The notes: generated from the sequence alone by a model not told the origin. Counted from the first letter of the stretch, positions 37,512 to 47,334 are shown. The stretch is 64,000 bases of DNA from Prochlorococcus sp. AG-402-I21 (GCA_003216955.1 QCHZ01000003.1:124001-188000), one strand, 5' to 3'. Made by a program: numbers and translations.

Positions 37512-38528
37512 ATGAACTCACCAAAGGTAATTGCAATTGGAGAAGCTTTAATAGATCGACTGGGTCCAATAGGTGGAGATCCTTCTTTTGATACTCCAAG
37601 AATTGATTGTTTTGGCGGTGCTCCCGCTAATGTCGCTTGTGGATTAAGTCGTTTAGGTGTAAATGTTGCTTTTATTGGCTCACTGGGAGCGGACTCTTTT
37701 GGTCAAAGTTTTAAGAATTTAATGATAAATAGAGGAATAAATACAGCTGGGTTGCAACAAGATAACGAGCGTCCCACAAGAATTGTTTTAGTGCGTAGAG
37801 ATGCTCATGGTGAAAGATTTTTTGGAGGGTTTGAAGGAGATACAGGTTTGGGTTTTGCAGATCAAGCTATATCACTAGAAAAAATTACTCAAGCCTGGCC
37901 TTCTGTTAGTGATAAAGCTAAATGGCTAATACTTGGAACCATTCCTTTAGCTTCTCAAATTTCTTCTGAGACTTTTTATTGGTGTGTTGAACATGCCTTG
38001 AAAGTTGGAATCAAGATTGCATTGGACTTGAATTGGCGACCTACTTTTTGGCGTCAAAAAGCTTTTCAATCTTTAGCTCCAACTCTTCAAGAAAAAAAAG
38101 AAATTCATTTTATTTTGAAAAATGTCTCATTAATCAAACTCGCGAAAGAAGAGGCTAAATGGTTTTTTGATAATTTTGATCCAATTGAAATTTCATCATC
38201 TTTGCCTAATAGACCATCTGTAATTATTACCGATGGATCGAATCCTATTTCTTGGTTTATAAATAATCACTTTGGCAAATCAATGGCAATTTCTGTCCCT
38301 TCCGTAGTTGATACGACTGGTGCAGGAGATGCATTCACAGCAGGATTGATTTATAAACTCTTACCTATGGATATGGAACGAATCAGTAAAGAAATGGCAG
38401 AAGAAATTATTCAATTTGCTATTGCCTGTGGTGCTTTTGTTTGCCAGGGGGAAGGCGCCATAAATTCACAACCCTATTTAAAAGATCTCGAGAAGTTATT
38501 GTTTTCAACTAATGGAGGAATGAGCTGA
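37512..38528 (+). CDS. PfkB-family carbohydrate kinase (fructokinase-like)
   Basis: The protein has 338 residues. The ribokinase-fold signatures are 'FGGAPANVACGLSRLGVNVAFIG' in the N-terminal lid region and 'VDTTGAGDAFTAGLIYKL' with the catalytic Asp near 270. Cyanobacterial homologues are annotated as fructokinases, phosphorylating free fructose from sucrose breakdown; sugar specificity cannot be read from sequence alone. The 3' end overlaps the convergent tsaE by 55 nt. Confidence 0.88.
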   Translation: MNSPKVIAIGEALIDRLGPIGGDPSFDTPRIDCFGGAPANVACGLSRLGVNVAFIGSLGADSFGQSFKNLMINRGINTAGLQQDNERPTRIVLVRRDAHGERFFGGFEGDTGLGFADQAISLEKITQAWPSVSDKAKWLILGTIPLASQISSETFYWCVEHALKVGIKIALDLNWRPTFWRQKAFQSLAPTLQEKKEIHFILKNVSLIKLAKEEAKWFFDNFDPIEISSSLPNRPSVIITDGSNPISWFINNHFGKSMAISVPSVVDTTGAGDAFTAGLIYKLLPMDMERISKEMAEEIIQFAIACGAFVCQGEGAINSQPYLKDLEKLLFSTNGGMS

Positions 38529-38998
38529 AAAAACCTTGCATTGTTGTTAGATGAATATTCCAATGTTCCTCTCCAAGCATCTGGGATAGGAAGAGATAAT
38601 TTTTCTGACCATTCAACTACCATTAAAGCACCCATGATTTTTGACTCCTCTTCTTCTTGAAGAAAAAACTCGTTTGCTGCTCCTTGCTCTTCAATTCGAT
38701 AAAGATCAATATGAATCAATGGGGGAGACCCCAAAGGGTAGTGTTGAGATAATGGGAAAGTGGGCGAGGTGATTGGTTCTCGAATTCTTAGGCTTTTTGC
38801 GATTCCTTTAACTAATGTGGTTTTTCCTGCTCCAAGAGGACCATTTAAAAGGAGAATGCTAAGATTAGGAAATTTTTTTGTTAATGTTGAACCTAATGAC
38901 ATTGTTGATTCAGGTTTATCTAGAGTCCAGCAGAAATTATTTGATTGCTGAGCAAATGAATTACAAACCTTGAATTGTTCATCAGAATCGTTTTTCAC
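38474..38998 (-). CDS. tsaE: tRNA threonylcarbamoyladenosine biosynthesis ATPase TsaE
   Basis: The protein has 174 residues, starting at GTG. Walker A 'LNGPLGAGKTTLVKGIAKSL' is at about 54-73. 'SPTFPLSQHY' and 'LIHIDLYRIE' are the switch and Walker B regions, and 'MVVEWSEKL' completes the family pattern. With TsaB, TsaC and TsaD it makes the t6A37 modification on ANN-decoding tRNAs. The C-terminus runs 55 nt into the fructokinase frame on the other strand. Confidence 0.92.
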   Translation of the reverse strand: MKNDSDEQFKVCNSFAQQSNNFCWTLDKPESTMSLGSTLTKKFPNLSILLLNGPLGAGKTTLVKGIAKSLRIREPITSPTFPLSQHYPLGSPPLIHIDLYRIEEQGAANEFFLQEEEESKIMGALMVVEWSEKLSLPIPDAWRGTLEYSSNNNARFFQLIPPLVENNNFSRSFK

Positions 38999-39023
38999 AA
39001 TCTCTTAAAAAGAGTTTCACCCT

Positions 39024-40457
39024 ATGTTTGCAGCAACTAAATCAAATCTCAACAGTATTGAAAAAAATACCGACTATGTTGTTAATGACATAACTCAAGC
39101 AGCATTCGGCCGCAAAGAGCTTTTAATAGCAGAAACAGAAATGCCAGGATTAATGGCATTGAGAGAAAAATATAGTTCTGAAAAACCCTTAAAAGGAGCA
39201 TGTATTGCAGGCAGTCTTCATATGACTATTCAGACAGGAGTGCTTATTGAGACTCTTGTCGAATTAGGTGCAAAGGTTAGATGGGCTTCTTGTAATATTT
39301 TTTCTACACAAGATCATGCTGCTGCAGCTATTGCACAATCAGGAGTACCGGTATTTGCTAAAAAAGGTGAAACATTAAACGAGTACTGGGAATATACTCA
39401 CAAGATTTTTGAATGGGGTGATGAAGAATCTGCAAATATGATTCTTGACGACGGAGGTGATGCTTCAGGGTTAATTATTTTGGGGAGTAAAGCTGAAGAG
39501 GATATTTCAGTTCTTGATAATCCAACCAATGAAGAGGAAATTGCATTATTTGCTTCGATAAAGAAAAAACTTTCCAAAGATCCAAACTTCTATTCAAAAG
39601 CTAGATCATGCATCAAAGGTGTTACTGAGGAAACTACAACTGGTGTCGCTCGTCTTTATCAAATGGAAAAAAGCGGGGAACTTGTATTTCCTGCAATAAA
39701 TGTGAACGATTCTGTTACTAAAAGTAAGTTTGATAATCTTTATGGTTGCCGGGAATCATTGGTCGATGGCATAAAAAGAGCCACTGATGTGATGGTGGCT
39801 GGCAAAGTTGCTCTTGTTATGGGATATGGAGATGTCGGGAAAGGCTCAGCTCAGTCTTTAAAAGGTTTAGGTGCAACGGTCATGATTTCAGAAATAGATC
39901 CTATTTGTGCTTTACAGGCTGCAATGGAAGGTTTCCGAGTCGTGAGGTTAGAAGAAGTAGTTGAAGATGTAGATATTTTTGTGACTGCCACAGGGAATTT
40001 TCAAGTTATTCGTCATGACCATTTGATCAGGATGAAGAATGAAGCGATAGTTTGTAATATCGGCCATTTTGACAATGAAATAGAAGTTTCCTCTTTAAAG
40101 AACTATGAATGGGAAAATATCAAACCTCAAGTTGACCACATAACTTTACCAAGTGGTAATAAAATAATTCTTTTAGCGGAGGGAAGATTAGTTAATCTTG
40201 GATGTGCTACTGGTCATCCAAGTTTTGTTATGAGTAATTCTTTTACTAATCAAGTATTAGCTCAAATTGAATTATTTAAATATGGAGTTAAATATTTGAA
40301 TAAAGTTTATGTTTTGCCAAAACATCTAGATGAAATGGTGGCTATTCTTCACTTAGATAAAATAGGTGCAAAGTTAACTAAGTTAACTAAAGAACAAGCT
40401 CAATATATCAATGTTCCAATTGAAGGTCCCTATAAGACGGATCAATATCGTTATTAA
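39024..40457 (+). CDS. ahcY: Adenosylhomocysteinase
   Basis: The protein has 477 residues. It hydrolyses S-adenosylhomocysteine to adenosine and homocysteine, using bound NAD+, to keep methylation running. The substrate-binding segment '[21 protein letters not shown]' region and the NAD Rossmann motif '[20 protein letters not shown]' are intact, and the C-terminal 'DQYRY' is the family end. It starts 25 nt from the divergent tsaE, too little room for an SAH riboswitch. Confidence 0.97.
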   Translation: MFAATKSNLNSIEKNTDYVVNDITQAAFGRKELLIAETEMPGLMALREKYSSEKPLKGACIAGSLHMTIQTGVLIETLVELGAKVRWASCNIFSTQDHAAAAIAQSGVPVFAKKGETLNEYWEYTHKIFEWGDEESANMILDDGGDASGLIILGSKAEEDISVLDNPTNEEEIALFASIKKKLSKDPNFYSKARSCIKGVTEETTTGVARLYQMEKSGELVFPAINVNDSVTKSKFDNLYGCRESLVDGIKRATDVMVAGKVALVMGYGDVGKGSAQSLKGLGATVMISEIDPICALQAAMEGFRVVRLEEVVEDVDIFVTATGNFQVIRHDHLIRMKNEAIVCNIGHFDNEIEVSSLKNYEWENIKPQVDHITLPSGNKIILLAEGRLVNLGCATGHPSFVMSNSFTNQVLAQIELFKYGVKYLNKVYVLPKHLDEMVAILHLDKIGAKLTKLTKEQAQYINVPIEGPYKTDQYRY

Positions 40458-40481
40458 TTGTATTTAAACAGTTCAATGTAA

Positions 40482-41138
40482 ATGGAAATTTCAGAATTTA
40501 TATCTTCTTTACCAGTATTGATAGGTAATGCAGTTGAGACTAACCAGTGGATTGGTTATGGGGCTATTTTGATGGCAATGTTTTTGGAAAATCTAATTCC
40601 ACCCATTCCTTCGGAATTGATAATGCCTCTTGGTGGTTTTTATATTGCTCAAGGTCAATTAGCTTTTTTTCCAGTTATTTTTGCCGGTTTAATAGGAACT
40701 GTAATAGGGGCTTTGCCTTGGTATGGAATAGGTAGATTAGTGAATGAAGAAAGATTAGAGCAATGGCTTGAGAAGAATGGACGTTGGATTGGAATTAATC
40801 CCCAAGAACTTGCTCGCAGTCGTAAGTGGTTCAATAGATATGGAGTATCTTTAGTGTTTTGGGGCAGATTAGTACCGGGGATTCGGACGTTGATTTCAGT
40901 GCCTGCTGGAGTTGAGTTAATGCCCATAACTCCCTTTCTTATATGGACTACGGCAGGAAGTCTGATTTGGACCTTGTTTCTAACAATTACAGGGTTATAT
41001 TTAGGAGATAATTATGCGAACATTGAGCAATGGATAAGTCCTTTCTCAAGTATTTTTAAGATTATTATTGTATTGATAATCTCTAGTGCTTTAATAAAAC
41101 TAATTTATAAAACTCTCCGCAAATTAATTAACAATTAA
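40482..41138 (+). CDS. DedA-family membrane protein
   Basis: The protein has 218 residues and four or five hydrophobic segments. DedA/VTT markers are the acidic 'FLENLIPPIPSELIMPLGGF' segment and the 'FWGRLVPGIRTLISVPAGVELM' helix with conserved Arg and Gly/Pro. DedA proteins have been linked to proton-coupled transport of lipid carriers such as undecaprenyl phosphate. It starts 24 nt after ahcY and may be co-transcribed. ssb converges on it after 11 nt. Confidence 0.88.
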   Translation: MEISEFISSLPVLIGNAVETNQWIGYGAILMAMFLENLIPPIPSELIMPLGGFYIAQGQLAFFPVIFAGLIGTVIGALPWYGIGRLVNEERLEQWLEKNGRWIGINPQELARSRKWFNRYGVSLVFWGRLVPGIRTLISVPAGVELMPITPFLIWTTAGSLIWTLFLTITGLYLGDNYANIEQWISPFSSIFKIIIVLIISSALIKLIYKTLRKLINN

Positions 41139-41149
41139 TATCGATATAT

Positions 41150-41539
41150 TTAAAATGGAATTTCATCATTACTTGGCTGAGAATTGTATGAATTGTTATT
41201 TTGGAAGTTACTATTTTCTGAATCTCTTTTTGATCCTAATAATTCAAGACGATCTACTCTAACAACTGGCTTATTTCTATCCTCTCCTGTATTTCGATCC
41301 TTCCAACTATCCAATTTGAAGCTACCAGTTATACCGATTAAGGAGCCTTTTTTTACATAATCAGCTGCAACTTGGGCTTGCTTACCCCAAATTTCTAGAT
41401 TGAACCAATCTGGTTCATCCTCTCGATTCCTTCTATTTACAGCCATTGTTAAATTTGCTACAACCGTTCCGGATTCAAAATACCTAACTTCAGGATCTCG
41501 TCCTGCTCTGCCAACAAGAGTGACTGAATTTATTGCCAT
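41150..41539 (-). CDS. ssb: Single-stranded DNA-binding protein
   Basis: The protein has 129 residues from the second of two adjacent ATGs. The Shine-Dalgarno AGGAGGT (41550-41544) is 1 nt from the first ATG (41542) and 4 nt from the second (41539), so the second (MAINSVTLVGRAG) is favoured. The OB fold (about 1-100) has 'RDPEVRYFESGTVVANLTMAVNR' type strands and 'DWFNLEIWGKQAQVAADYVKKG' in family order. An Asn/Ser-rich linker ends in the acidic protein-docking tip 'DEIPF'. Confidence 0.96.
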   Translation of the reverse strand: MAINSVTLVGRAGRDPEVRYFESGTVVANLTMAVNRRNREDEPDWFNLEIWGKQAQVAADYVKKGSLIGITGSFKLDSWKDRNTGEDRNKPVVRVDRLELLGSKRDSENSNFQNNNSYNSQPSNDEIPF

Positions 41540-41624
41540 CATTACCTCCTATGTTTACTGGTTGCTAAATAATATATTTATCTTAGTTCAACTCTCCTTA
41601 TGATGGCTCAAATGATTGAAATCT

Positions 41625-42677
41625 GTGTTTTTTAACCGTTTCAAATTCTCCCGTGATATTGGGATTGATTTGGGTACAGCAAATACCTTGATTTATGTTT
41701 CGGGTAAAGGAATCGTATTGCAAGAGCCTTCAGTTGTAGCGATGGATTTAGAGGAAGGAGTGCCTCTGGCTGTAGGTAATGATGCGAAATTAATGTTAGG
41801 GCGAACACCAGGCAATATTCGTGCCGTTAGGCCACTTAGAGATGGAGTGATAGCGGACTTTGATGCAGCTGAGCAAATGCTTAAGACATTTATTCAAAAA
41901 TGTAATGAGGGGCGTGGAATTATTGCACCCCGACTAGTTGTTGGTATTCCTAGTGGAGTAACTGGTGTAGAGAGACGAGCAGTTCGTGAAGCTGGTCTTG
42001 CTGGAGCTAGAGAGGTGCATTTGATTGATGAACCTGTAGCTGCTGCCATAGGAGCAGCTTTGCCAGTGACAGAACCTATTGGAACAATGATTGTTGATAT
42101 TGGTGGAGGTACGACTGAAGTTGCTGTTTTAAGCCTTGGTGGAACTGTGTTAAGTGAATCTGTAAGGGTTGCGGGTGATGAGATTAATGATGCTATCGCT
42201 ACCTATCTGAAAAAAGTGCATAACTTAGTAGTTGGTGAGAGAACAGCTGAAGAGATAAAGATAAAGATAGGATCAGCTTTTCCATCTAATGAATTTGATT
42301 TGCAATCAATAGATGTAAGAGGATTGCATTTACTTTCAGGATTACCAAGATCGATTAATTTGAAAGCAGGCGATATACGCGAGGCTATGTCAGAGCCTTT
42401 GAATAAGATTGTTGATGCTGTAAAAAGAACTCTCGAGAGAACTCCACCTGAACTGGCTGCAGATATTGTTGATAGAGGGATCATGCTGGCAGGAGGAGGA
42501 GCATTAGTTAAAGGAATTAGTGATCTTTTAAGTCATGAAACAGGGATTTTTACTCACGTCGCTGAAGATCCATTGCTTTGCGTTGTAAATGGATGTGGCT
42601 TGGTTTTAGATGATTTTAAATCAATGAGAAGAGTTTTAGATACGCCTGATTTCGCGAGAAATTTAATTAGAGATTGA
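41625..42677 (+). CDS. mreB: Rod shape-determining protein MreB
   Basis: The protein has about 350 residues. It is a bacterial actin that directs cell-wall elongation. Phosphate-1 motif 'DIGIDLGTANTLIYV', connect and phosphate-2 motif 'IVDIGGGTTEVAVLSL', and the adenosine motif 'IMLAGGGALVKGI' are all present. I chose GTG at 41625 (MFFNRFKFSRD); TTG at 41616 would add three residues. Neither has an ATG alternative. A short out-of-frame ORF (41600-41635) overlaps the start. mreC follows after 3 nt. Confidence 0.95.
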   Translation: MFFNRFKFSRDIGIDLGTANTLIYVSGKGIVLQEPSVVAMDLEEGVPLAVGNDAKLMLGRTPGNIRAVRPLRDGVIADFDAAEQMLKTFIQKCNEGRGIIAPRLVVGIPSGVTGVERRAVREAGLAGAREVHLIDEPVAAAIGAALPVTEPIGTMIVDIGGGTTEVAVLSLGGTVLSESVRVAGDEINDAIATYLKKVHNLVVGERTAEEIKIKIGSAFPSNEFDLQSIDVRGLHLLSGLPRSINLKAGDIREAMSEPLNKIVDAVKRTLERTPPELAADIVDRGIMLAGGGALVKGISDLLSHETGIFTHVAEDPLLCVVNGCGLVLDDFKSMRRVLDTPDFARNLIRD

Positions 42678-42680
42678 ACA

Positions 42681-43430
42681 ATGATTAAAGCCCGAGGGAA
42701 AATAGGGTTTCATACGCTTTTGAAAAGTAGGTTTTGGGTAATATTTATATTTGTGGTTTTACTATTTGGGATCCGTTGGACCAAAGGTGCCGGATTCATA
42801 GATTTATACTCTATTTTATTAAAACCGATACTCCCTGGTTCGGCTCAAAAAGAATGGATTCAGGAAGGAGAAAATATTGAAAGAAATATTCGATTAAAAT
42901 TACTTGAGGACGATAATACTCGCTTAAGAAAAGCGCTTTCTTTGAAAGAGTTTAATAGTAATCAAAGAATTTCGGCTGCAGTCATATCTAGATCCTCTAG
43001 AAATTGGTGGCAACAGTTAGAAATCAATAAGGGCGAAAAAGATGGAGTTTTAAAAGGGCAAACAGTAATTGGACCAGGAGGTTTAATTGGCCTAGTTGAT
43101 AGCACAACTCCCCTTACTTCAAGAGTTAGATTATTGACTGATCCTGGTCATCAGATAGGAGCTTGGATTGACCGAACTCAGCGTCATGGAATTTTAACTG
43201 GGATGGGAACAAACAGACCGAAACTAATTTTTTTAAATAAAAATAGTTTGGCTGAAATTGGAGACGCTGTAACTACATCTCCAGCAAGTACTTTATTACC
43301 CCCAAACTTAACAATTGGAATCGTTCAGTTTGTTAACGAAAAAGCTTTACCTTCTCCATATGCAATAGTTCAATTAACTGCATCACCTGAGGCAATAGAT
43401 TGGGTTCAGATTTTGAAAAATAATGATTAG
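42681..43430 (+). CDS. mreC: Rod shape-determining protein MreC
   Basis: The protein has 249 residues. An N-terminal membrane helix (about 15-35) leads to a coiled coil (about 65-95; 'ERNIRLKLLEDDNTRLRKAL') and two beta-barrel domains with 'SRNWWQQLEINKGEKDGV' and 'VIGPGGLIGLVDSTTP' motifs. It works on the periplasmic side with MreB and MreD in wall elongation. It overlaps mreD by 8 nt. Confidence 0.93.
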   Translation: MIKARGKIGFHTLLKSRFWVIFIFVVLLFGIRWTKGAGFIDLYSILLKPILPGSAQKEWIQEGENIERNIRLKLLEDDNTRLRKALSLKEFNSNQRISAAVISRSSRNWWQQLEINKGEKDGVLKGQTVIGPGGLIGLVDSTTPLTSRVRLLTDPGHQIGAWIDRTQRHGILTGMGTNRPKLIFLNKNSLAEIGDAVTTSPASTLLPPNLTIGIVQFVNEKALPSPYAIVQLTASPEAIDWVQILKNND

Positions 43431-43923
43431 AATTCCTAAAAATAGTTTAATTTTTTTGACTATACTTTGTTTACTTTTTTTTACAATTACATCTCCTGAT
43501 TGGCTTAAAATAAATGGAATAACTCCCTGCTGGCCTGTTATTTTATTGCTTCCATTTTCTCTTAAGAATAGTCCTTGGAGATCTGCTATAGCTGCATTTT
43601 TATTAGGAATGTTTGTAGATTCTTTTACAATTAGTGATGTTTCTTACATCCCCTCTTTGCTGGCATTATCTTTATTATGGAGTTATTATGGATTGCATAA
43701 TAAAAAAATTGAATTATTTTTAAATATTGGTTTGATGGCTATTTCTGGAACTGCTTTTGTTGGCATTTCTATTTGGGCCCAAAAAATTATTCAATATAGT
43801 GTTTTACGAAATAATTGGTTTCATTCTTGGTCAATTTATGTATTAATTTCTGAAGTCATAATTACTGGATTAGTTGCACCATTTTTGTCCTCATGGCTTC
43901 TTCTTGCCTATAAAAAAAACTAA
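43423..43923 (+). CDS. mreD: MreD-like membrane protein
   Basis: The protein has 166 residues and about five membrane helices. Sequence identity to MreD is weak, as usual for this fast-evolving family, but its place directly after mreC with ATG overlap, its size and the 'PFSLKNSPWRSAIAAFLLGMFVD' signature region (MreD 'GLLxD'-like) support the call. Confidence 0.8.
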   Translation: MIRIPKNSLIFLTILCLLFFTITSPDWLKINGITPCWPVILLLPFSLKNSPWRSAIAAFLLGMFVDSFTISDVSYIPSLLALSLLWSYYGLHNKKIELFLNIGLMAISGTAFVGISIWAQKIIQYSVLRNNWFHSWSIYVLISEVIITGLVAPFLSSWLLLAYKKN

Positions 43924-44019
43924 TGAGGAAATTTTTCAAGCTTTAGAAATAGAATAAATATTTATTATTTAGTGGGGTCTCTGTCTATTAAATTAGTGAA
44001 AGGGCTTTGAATACCTGAC

Positions 44020-44071
44020 ATGAAGATGATATCTTCATATAACAAGTTGACAACTTCGAAATAACATTTCG
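44020..44071. promoter_or_regulatory. Three adjacent palindromes in the rpaB leader
   Basis: ATGAAGAT-gat-ATCTTCAT (44020-44038, perfect 8-bp arms) is followed by AAGTTG-a-CAACTT (44044-44056) and, abutting, CGAAAT-aac-ATTTCG (44057-44071). They lie 33-84 nt before the rpaB ATG in the 180-nt mreD-rpaB gap. A TTGACA (44047-44052) overlaps the second. They could be operators, a 5' UTR structure or an mreD terminator; they do not match the HLR1 consensus. Confidence 0.5.
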
Positions 44072-44103
44072 ATGCTCCTGTCACTAAGGCAACAGCTAAT
44101 CTC

Positions 44104-44844
44104 ATGACCTGCATTTTGGTTGTAGATGATGAACCAGCAGTATTGAAAGTCTTGGTCACAAGGCTTAATCTTGCTGGCTATCAAGTTTTATCTGCACAGG
44201 ACGGAGAGGAAGCACTTGAGGTTTTTCATAAAGAAGCACCAGACTTAGTTGTTCTGGATGTCATGCTCCCCAAGATGGATGGATTTGCAGTTTGTCGAAG
44301 AATAAGAGCAGAATCTTGTGTCCCAATAATATTCTTGACTGCTCTTGAAGCGATTTCAGAAAGAGTTGCAGGTTTGGATTTAGGTGCTGATGATTATCTG
44401 GCTAAACCTTTTAGTCCCAAGGAGTTAGAGGCAAGAATTGCGACGATTTTGAGGAGGGTTGGACCTGCTCCTACAGTTGATGAGCCCAGAGAGGTGCCAT
44501 CAGGTCAAGGAGTAATGAAGCTTGGTGATTTAGTGGTAGACACCAATAGGAGGCAAGTCAGTAGAGGCGGAGAAAGAATAGGTCTTACATATACAGAATT
44601 TAGCTTGCTGGAATTATTATTTCGTGATCCCGGTCGTGTTGTTCCCCGTGCAGAGATTTTGGAACAGCTTTGGGGTTACCCCCCTAGAAGAGCTGCAGAT
44701 TTAAGGGTTGTGGATGTTTATGTCGCTCGTCTAAGGGGCAAGCTTGAACCAGATCCTAGAAATCCCGAGTTGATTTTAACTGTAAGAGGTATTGGCTACG
44801 CTTCTCAAAGAATGGGAGAATTTCCTACTGCTATTGCGAGTTAA
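44104..44844 (+). CDS. rpaB: OmpR-type response regulator RpaB
   Basis: The protein has 246 residues. The receiver domain (1-120) has the acidic pocket 'VVDDEPAVL', phospho-acceptor Asp about 52 in 'LVVLDVMLPKMDG', and Thr/Lys in 'FLTALEA' and 'LAKPFSPKELEAR'. The winged-helix DNA-binding domain (about 140-240) has 'GLTYTEFSLLELLFRDPGRVVPR' type elements and 'VDVYVARLRGKLE'. RpaB (Ycf27) binds HLR1 sites and controls photosystem and high-light genes in cyanobacteria. Identification from strong resemblance to RpaB. Confidence 0.93.
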   Translation: MTCILVVDDEPAVLKVLVTRLNLAGYQVLSAQDGEEALEVFHKEAPDLVVLDVMLPKMDGFAVCRRIRAESCVPIIFLTALEAISERVAGLDLGADDYLAKPFSPKELEARIATILRRVGPAPTVDEPREVPSGQGVMKLGDLVVDTNRRQVSRGGERIGLTYTEFSLLELLFRDPGRVVPRAEILEQLWGYPPRRAADLRVVDVYVARLRGKLEPDPRNPELILTVRGIGYASQRMGEFPTAIAS

Positions 44845-44913
44845 AGATTCATAGCTCAAAATTAATAGGTTTTTCATTTAATCTTTTTATGTCTGCCGTA
44901 TGTATGAATTGCC

Positions 44914-46434
44914 TTGTCTGACTTAAGAGATATCCGCCTTGAAAAGGCAAAGACACTAAAAAGCCTTGGACTAGGTCCATATGGTTTGAATTTTAAACCT
45001 ACTCACTCTGCCAATGCTTTACAGGTAAAATATGTAGATTTGCCCAACGGTCAAGAAAAAAAAGATGAAGTATCCATCGCAGGGCGAGTAACTTCTAGAA
45101 GAGTTATGGGCAAACTTGCCTTTTTTACTCTTGCAGATGAAACAGGCTTAGTTCAACTCTTTTTGGAAAAGGCGACATTAAATCAAAATGAAAATAGCAA
45201 AAACCCAACGAATAATTTCGAGAATATTACCTCTCTTGTTGATTCTGGTGATTGGATAGGAGTTAGAGGAATTTTAAGGAGAACTGATAGAGGTGAACTC
45301 TCTGTCAAGGTTTTCGGATGGTCAATGCTGTCAAAATCTTTGCAACCTTTGCCAGATAAATGGCATGGACTTGCGGATGTAGAAAAGCGCTATAGACAAA
45401 GATATCTAGATTTAATTGTGAATCCTCAGTCAAGAAAAACTTTTCGAACTAGAGCTTTATTAGTCAGTTCAATTCGACGCTGGTTAGATGAAAAAGACTT
45501 TCTTGAAATTGAGACTCCAGTTTTACAATCCGAAGCCGGAGGCGCAGATGCAAGACCTTTTATAACTCATCACAACACACTAGATTTACCTTTGTATTTG
45601 AGAATTGCAACAGAATTGCATCTTAAAAGACTTGTGGTGGGTGGATTTCAAAGGGTTTATGAACTTGGAAGGATTTTCAGGAATGAGGGAATTAGCACGC
45701 GACATAATCCTGAGTTTACTTCAGTTGAAATTTATGAGGCTTTTGCAGACTATTTCGACATGATGGAATTAACAGAAAAATTACTTTCTTCGGTTTGCGA
45801 AAAGATTTGTGGATCGACCAAAATTAGTTATCAACAGCAAGAAATAGATTTGAAACCTCCTTGGAGAAGGGCCACGATGCATGAATTGGTTCAGGAATTC
45901 ACTGGAATTGATTTTGAATTATTTGGAGATAATGTTGAAGATGCTAGAGCTGCAATGCTTCGAGAGGAGCTGCAAGTGCCCGATAAGGCAGATAGTGTTG
46001 GGAGATTATTAAATGAAGCTTTTGAACAAGTTGTAGAGCCTAAGCTGGTCCAACCTACCTTTGTTATGGATTATCCAATAGAGATTTCTCCATTGGCAAG
46101 AAAACATAGGACTAAAAAAGGTTTAGTTGAAAGATTTGAACTTTTTATTGTTGGTCGGGAGACGGCTAACGCTTTTAGTGAACTAATTGATCCTATTGAT
46201 CAAAAAGAACGTTTACTTTTACAGCAGGCAAAAAAAGACGCAGGTGACCTAGAGGCTCAAAGCTTGGATGAAGATTTTATTAATGCTCTTGAGGTAGGAA
46301 TGCCTCCAACAGGCGGCCTAGGAATAGGAATTGATAGGTTTGTAATGCTATTAACTGATAGCCCATCAATCCGAGATGTAATAGCTTTTCCACTGTTGCG
46401 ACCAGAATCAAATTTAAAACAAACTGGAAAGTGA
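44914..46434 (+). CDS. lysS: Lysyl-tRNA synthetase, class II
   Basis: The protein has 506 residues. An OB-fold anticodon-binding domain (about 45-165) with '[21 protein letters not shown]' parts precedes the class II catalytic core. Motif 2 is '[20 protein letters not shown]' and motif 3 is '[14 protein letters not shown]'. The start is TTG: an in-frame stop at 44905 excludes upstream ATGs and '[12 protein letters not shown]' is the usual N-terminus. A 10-codon out-of-frame ORF (44889-44921) overlaps it. The gap to rpaB is 69 nt. Confidence 0.96.
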   Translation: MSDLRDIRLEKAKTLKSLGLGPYGLNFKPTHSANALQVKYVDLPNGQEKKDEVSIAGRVTSRRVMGKLAFFTLADETGLVQLFLEKATLNQNENSKNPTNNFENITSLVDSGDWIGVRGILRRTDRGELSVKVFGWSMLSKSLQPLPDKWHGLADVEKRYRQRYLDLIVNPQSRKTFRTRALLVSSIRRWLDEKDFLEIETPVLQSEAGGADARPFITHHNTLDLPLYLRIATELHLKRLVVGGFQRVYELGRIFRNEGISTRHNPEFTSVEIYEAFADYFDMMELTEKLLSSVCEKICGSTKISYQQQEIDLKPPWRRATMHELVQEFTGIDFELFGDNVEDARAAMLREELQVPDKADSVGRLLNEAFEQVVEPKLVQPTFVMDYPIEISPLARKHRTKKGLVERFELFIVGRETANAFSELIDPIDQKERLLLQQAKKDAGDLEAQSLDEDFINALEVGMPPTGGLGIGIDRFVMLLTDSPSIRDVIAFPLLRPESNLKQTGK

Positions 46435-46475
46435 CCCATCAGAGTGGATAATAGGCGAGTAAGGATTTTGTTCAG

Positions 46476-46727
46476 ATGAGTGGCGAGAGAGTTGGTTTTC
46501 GTTTCAAACATGCAGATGCTGTTGTGAAACGTAATCCCCAGGGGCGTTCTAGACGCGGTTGGGTTATGGAACCTGTTGAACAAACGACAAGCAGGGGGAC
46601 TAAAATGCCTGCTTATCGCATTAGATGGAGAGATAGCGAGCGTCCTGAAATTGTTTTACAACATATGCTCATTGCGGACCCTGATCCAACCCCGCCTCCT
46701 GAAAATGTCAGTTTGGATGCAAACTGA
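46476..46727 (+). CDS. Conserved small picocyanobacterial protein
   Basis: The protein has 83 residues, basic at the start and Pro-rich at the end ('DPDPTPPPENV'). 'GRSRRGWVMEPVEQTTSRGTKMPAYRIRW' type composition suggests a small beta-barrel (SH3 or KOW-like) protein, but I do not recognise a family. It follows lysS by 41 nt on the same strand and its stop is part of a stem-loop terminator. Confidence 0.65.
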   Translation: MSGERVGFRFKHADAVVKRNPQGRSRRGWVMEPVEQTTSRGTKMPAYRIRWRDSERPEIVLQHMLIADPDPTPPPENVSLDAN

Positions 46728-46754
46728 TAAAGAATAATTAAAATATTCTTTATC
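46726..46754. terminator. Stop-overlapping hairpin between the small gene and smpB
   Basis: GATAAAGAATA (46726-46736) pairs perfectly with TATTCTTTATC (46744-46754) across a 7-nt loop. The first arm begins inside the TGA stop. A TTTTTTCTTTTT run follows after about 25 nt. It is probably bidirectional for the convergent smpB. Confidence 0.65.
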
Positions 46755-46789
46755 TAGAAAAAACTAAAAAGTATTATAATTTTTTCTTT

Positions 46790-47287
46790 TTAAAAACGTT
46801 TAAGAGCATTATTTACATCTCTTTTTGAGTCATTAATTTTCTCTCTATCTCTTTTGTCATGTAGCTTTCTTCCTTTTCCTATTCCAATTTTTAACTTGAT
46901 CCATGAGCCTTTAAGATAAAGACTTAAAGGTATTAATGCTAAACCTTTTCTCTCTAAATTTATTTTTAATTTTTCGATTTCTTTGCGATGTGCCAGAAGT
47001 TTTTTTATTCTTAGTGGTTCGTGATTGAAAAATTTACCGGCATGATTATGGGGTGATATATGAACATTATGAAGTTGAATTTGATCCTTTTTAATTAGGC
47101 AAAATCCATCTTTTAAGTTGACTTTTCCAGCTCTAATAGATTTCACTTCGGTTCCTAGAAGCTCTAAGCCAGTTTCAAGTGTTTCAAGAATTTCATATTC
47201 ATACCTTGCCTGTCGATTTTCAGCTAGACGACGATTTCCATCAACTGAGGAATTTTTTTTGGATTTTTTCTTTCCTTTTTTGCTCAT
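46790..47287 (-). CDS. smpB: SsrA-binding protein SmpB
   Basis: The protein has 165 residues from the second Met ([12 protein letters not shown]); an ATG at 47305 would add six. SmpB carries tmRNA to stalled ribosomes. Core motifs are '[27 protein letters not shown]' in pieces, '[12 protein letters not shown]', '[17 protein letters not shown]' and the C-terminal basic '[12 protein letters not shown]' tail that enters the mRNA channel. The N-terminus is unusually Lys-rich. It is divergent from ruvB. Confidence 0.95.
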   Translation of the reverse strand: MSKKGKKKSKKNSSVDGNRRLAENRQARYEYEILETLETGLELLGTEVKSIRAGKVNLKDGFCLIKKDQIQLHNVHISPHNHAGKFFNHEPLRIKKLLAHRKEIEKLKINLERKGLALIPLSLYLKGSWIKLKIGIGKGRKLHDKRDREKINDSKRDVNNALKRF

Positions 47288-47334
47288 TCTTTTATTTAGC
47301 TCCATTTTTGTTGAGATGCCACTACCCTTCGATC

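Noticed and set aside
38999-39023. Possible SAH riboswitch ahead of ahcY
   Set aside because: Only 25 nt separate the divergent tsaE and ahcY starts; no conserved SAH-element bases are present.
47179-47334. 52-codon N-terminal extension of RuvB
   Set aside because: It overlaps smpB antisense, is Phe-rich and not RuvB-like; the ATG at 47335 gives the usual length.
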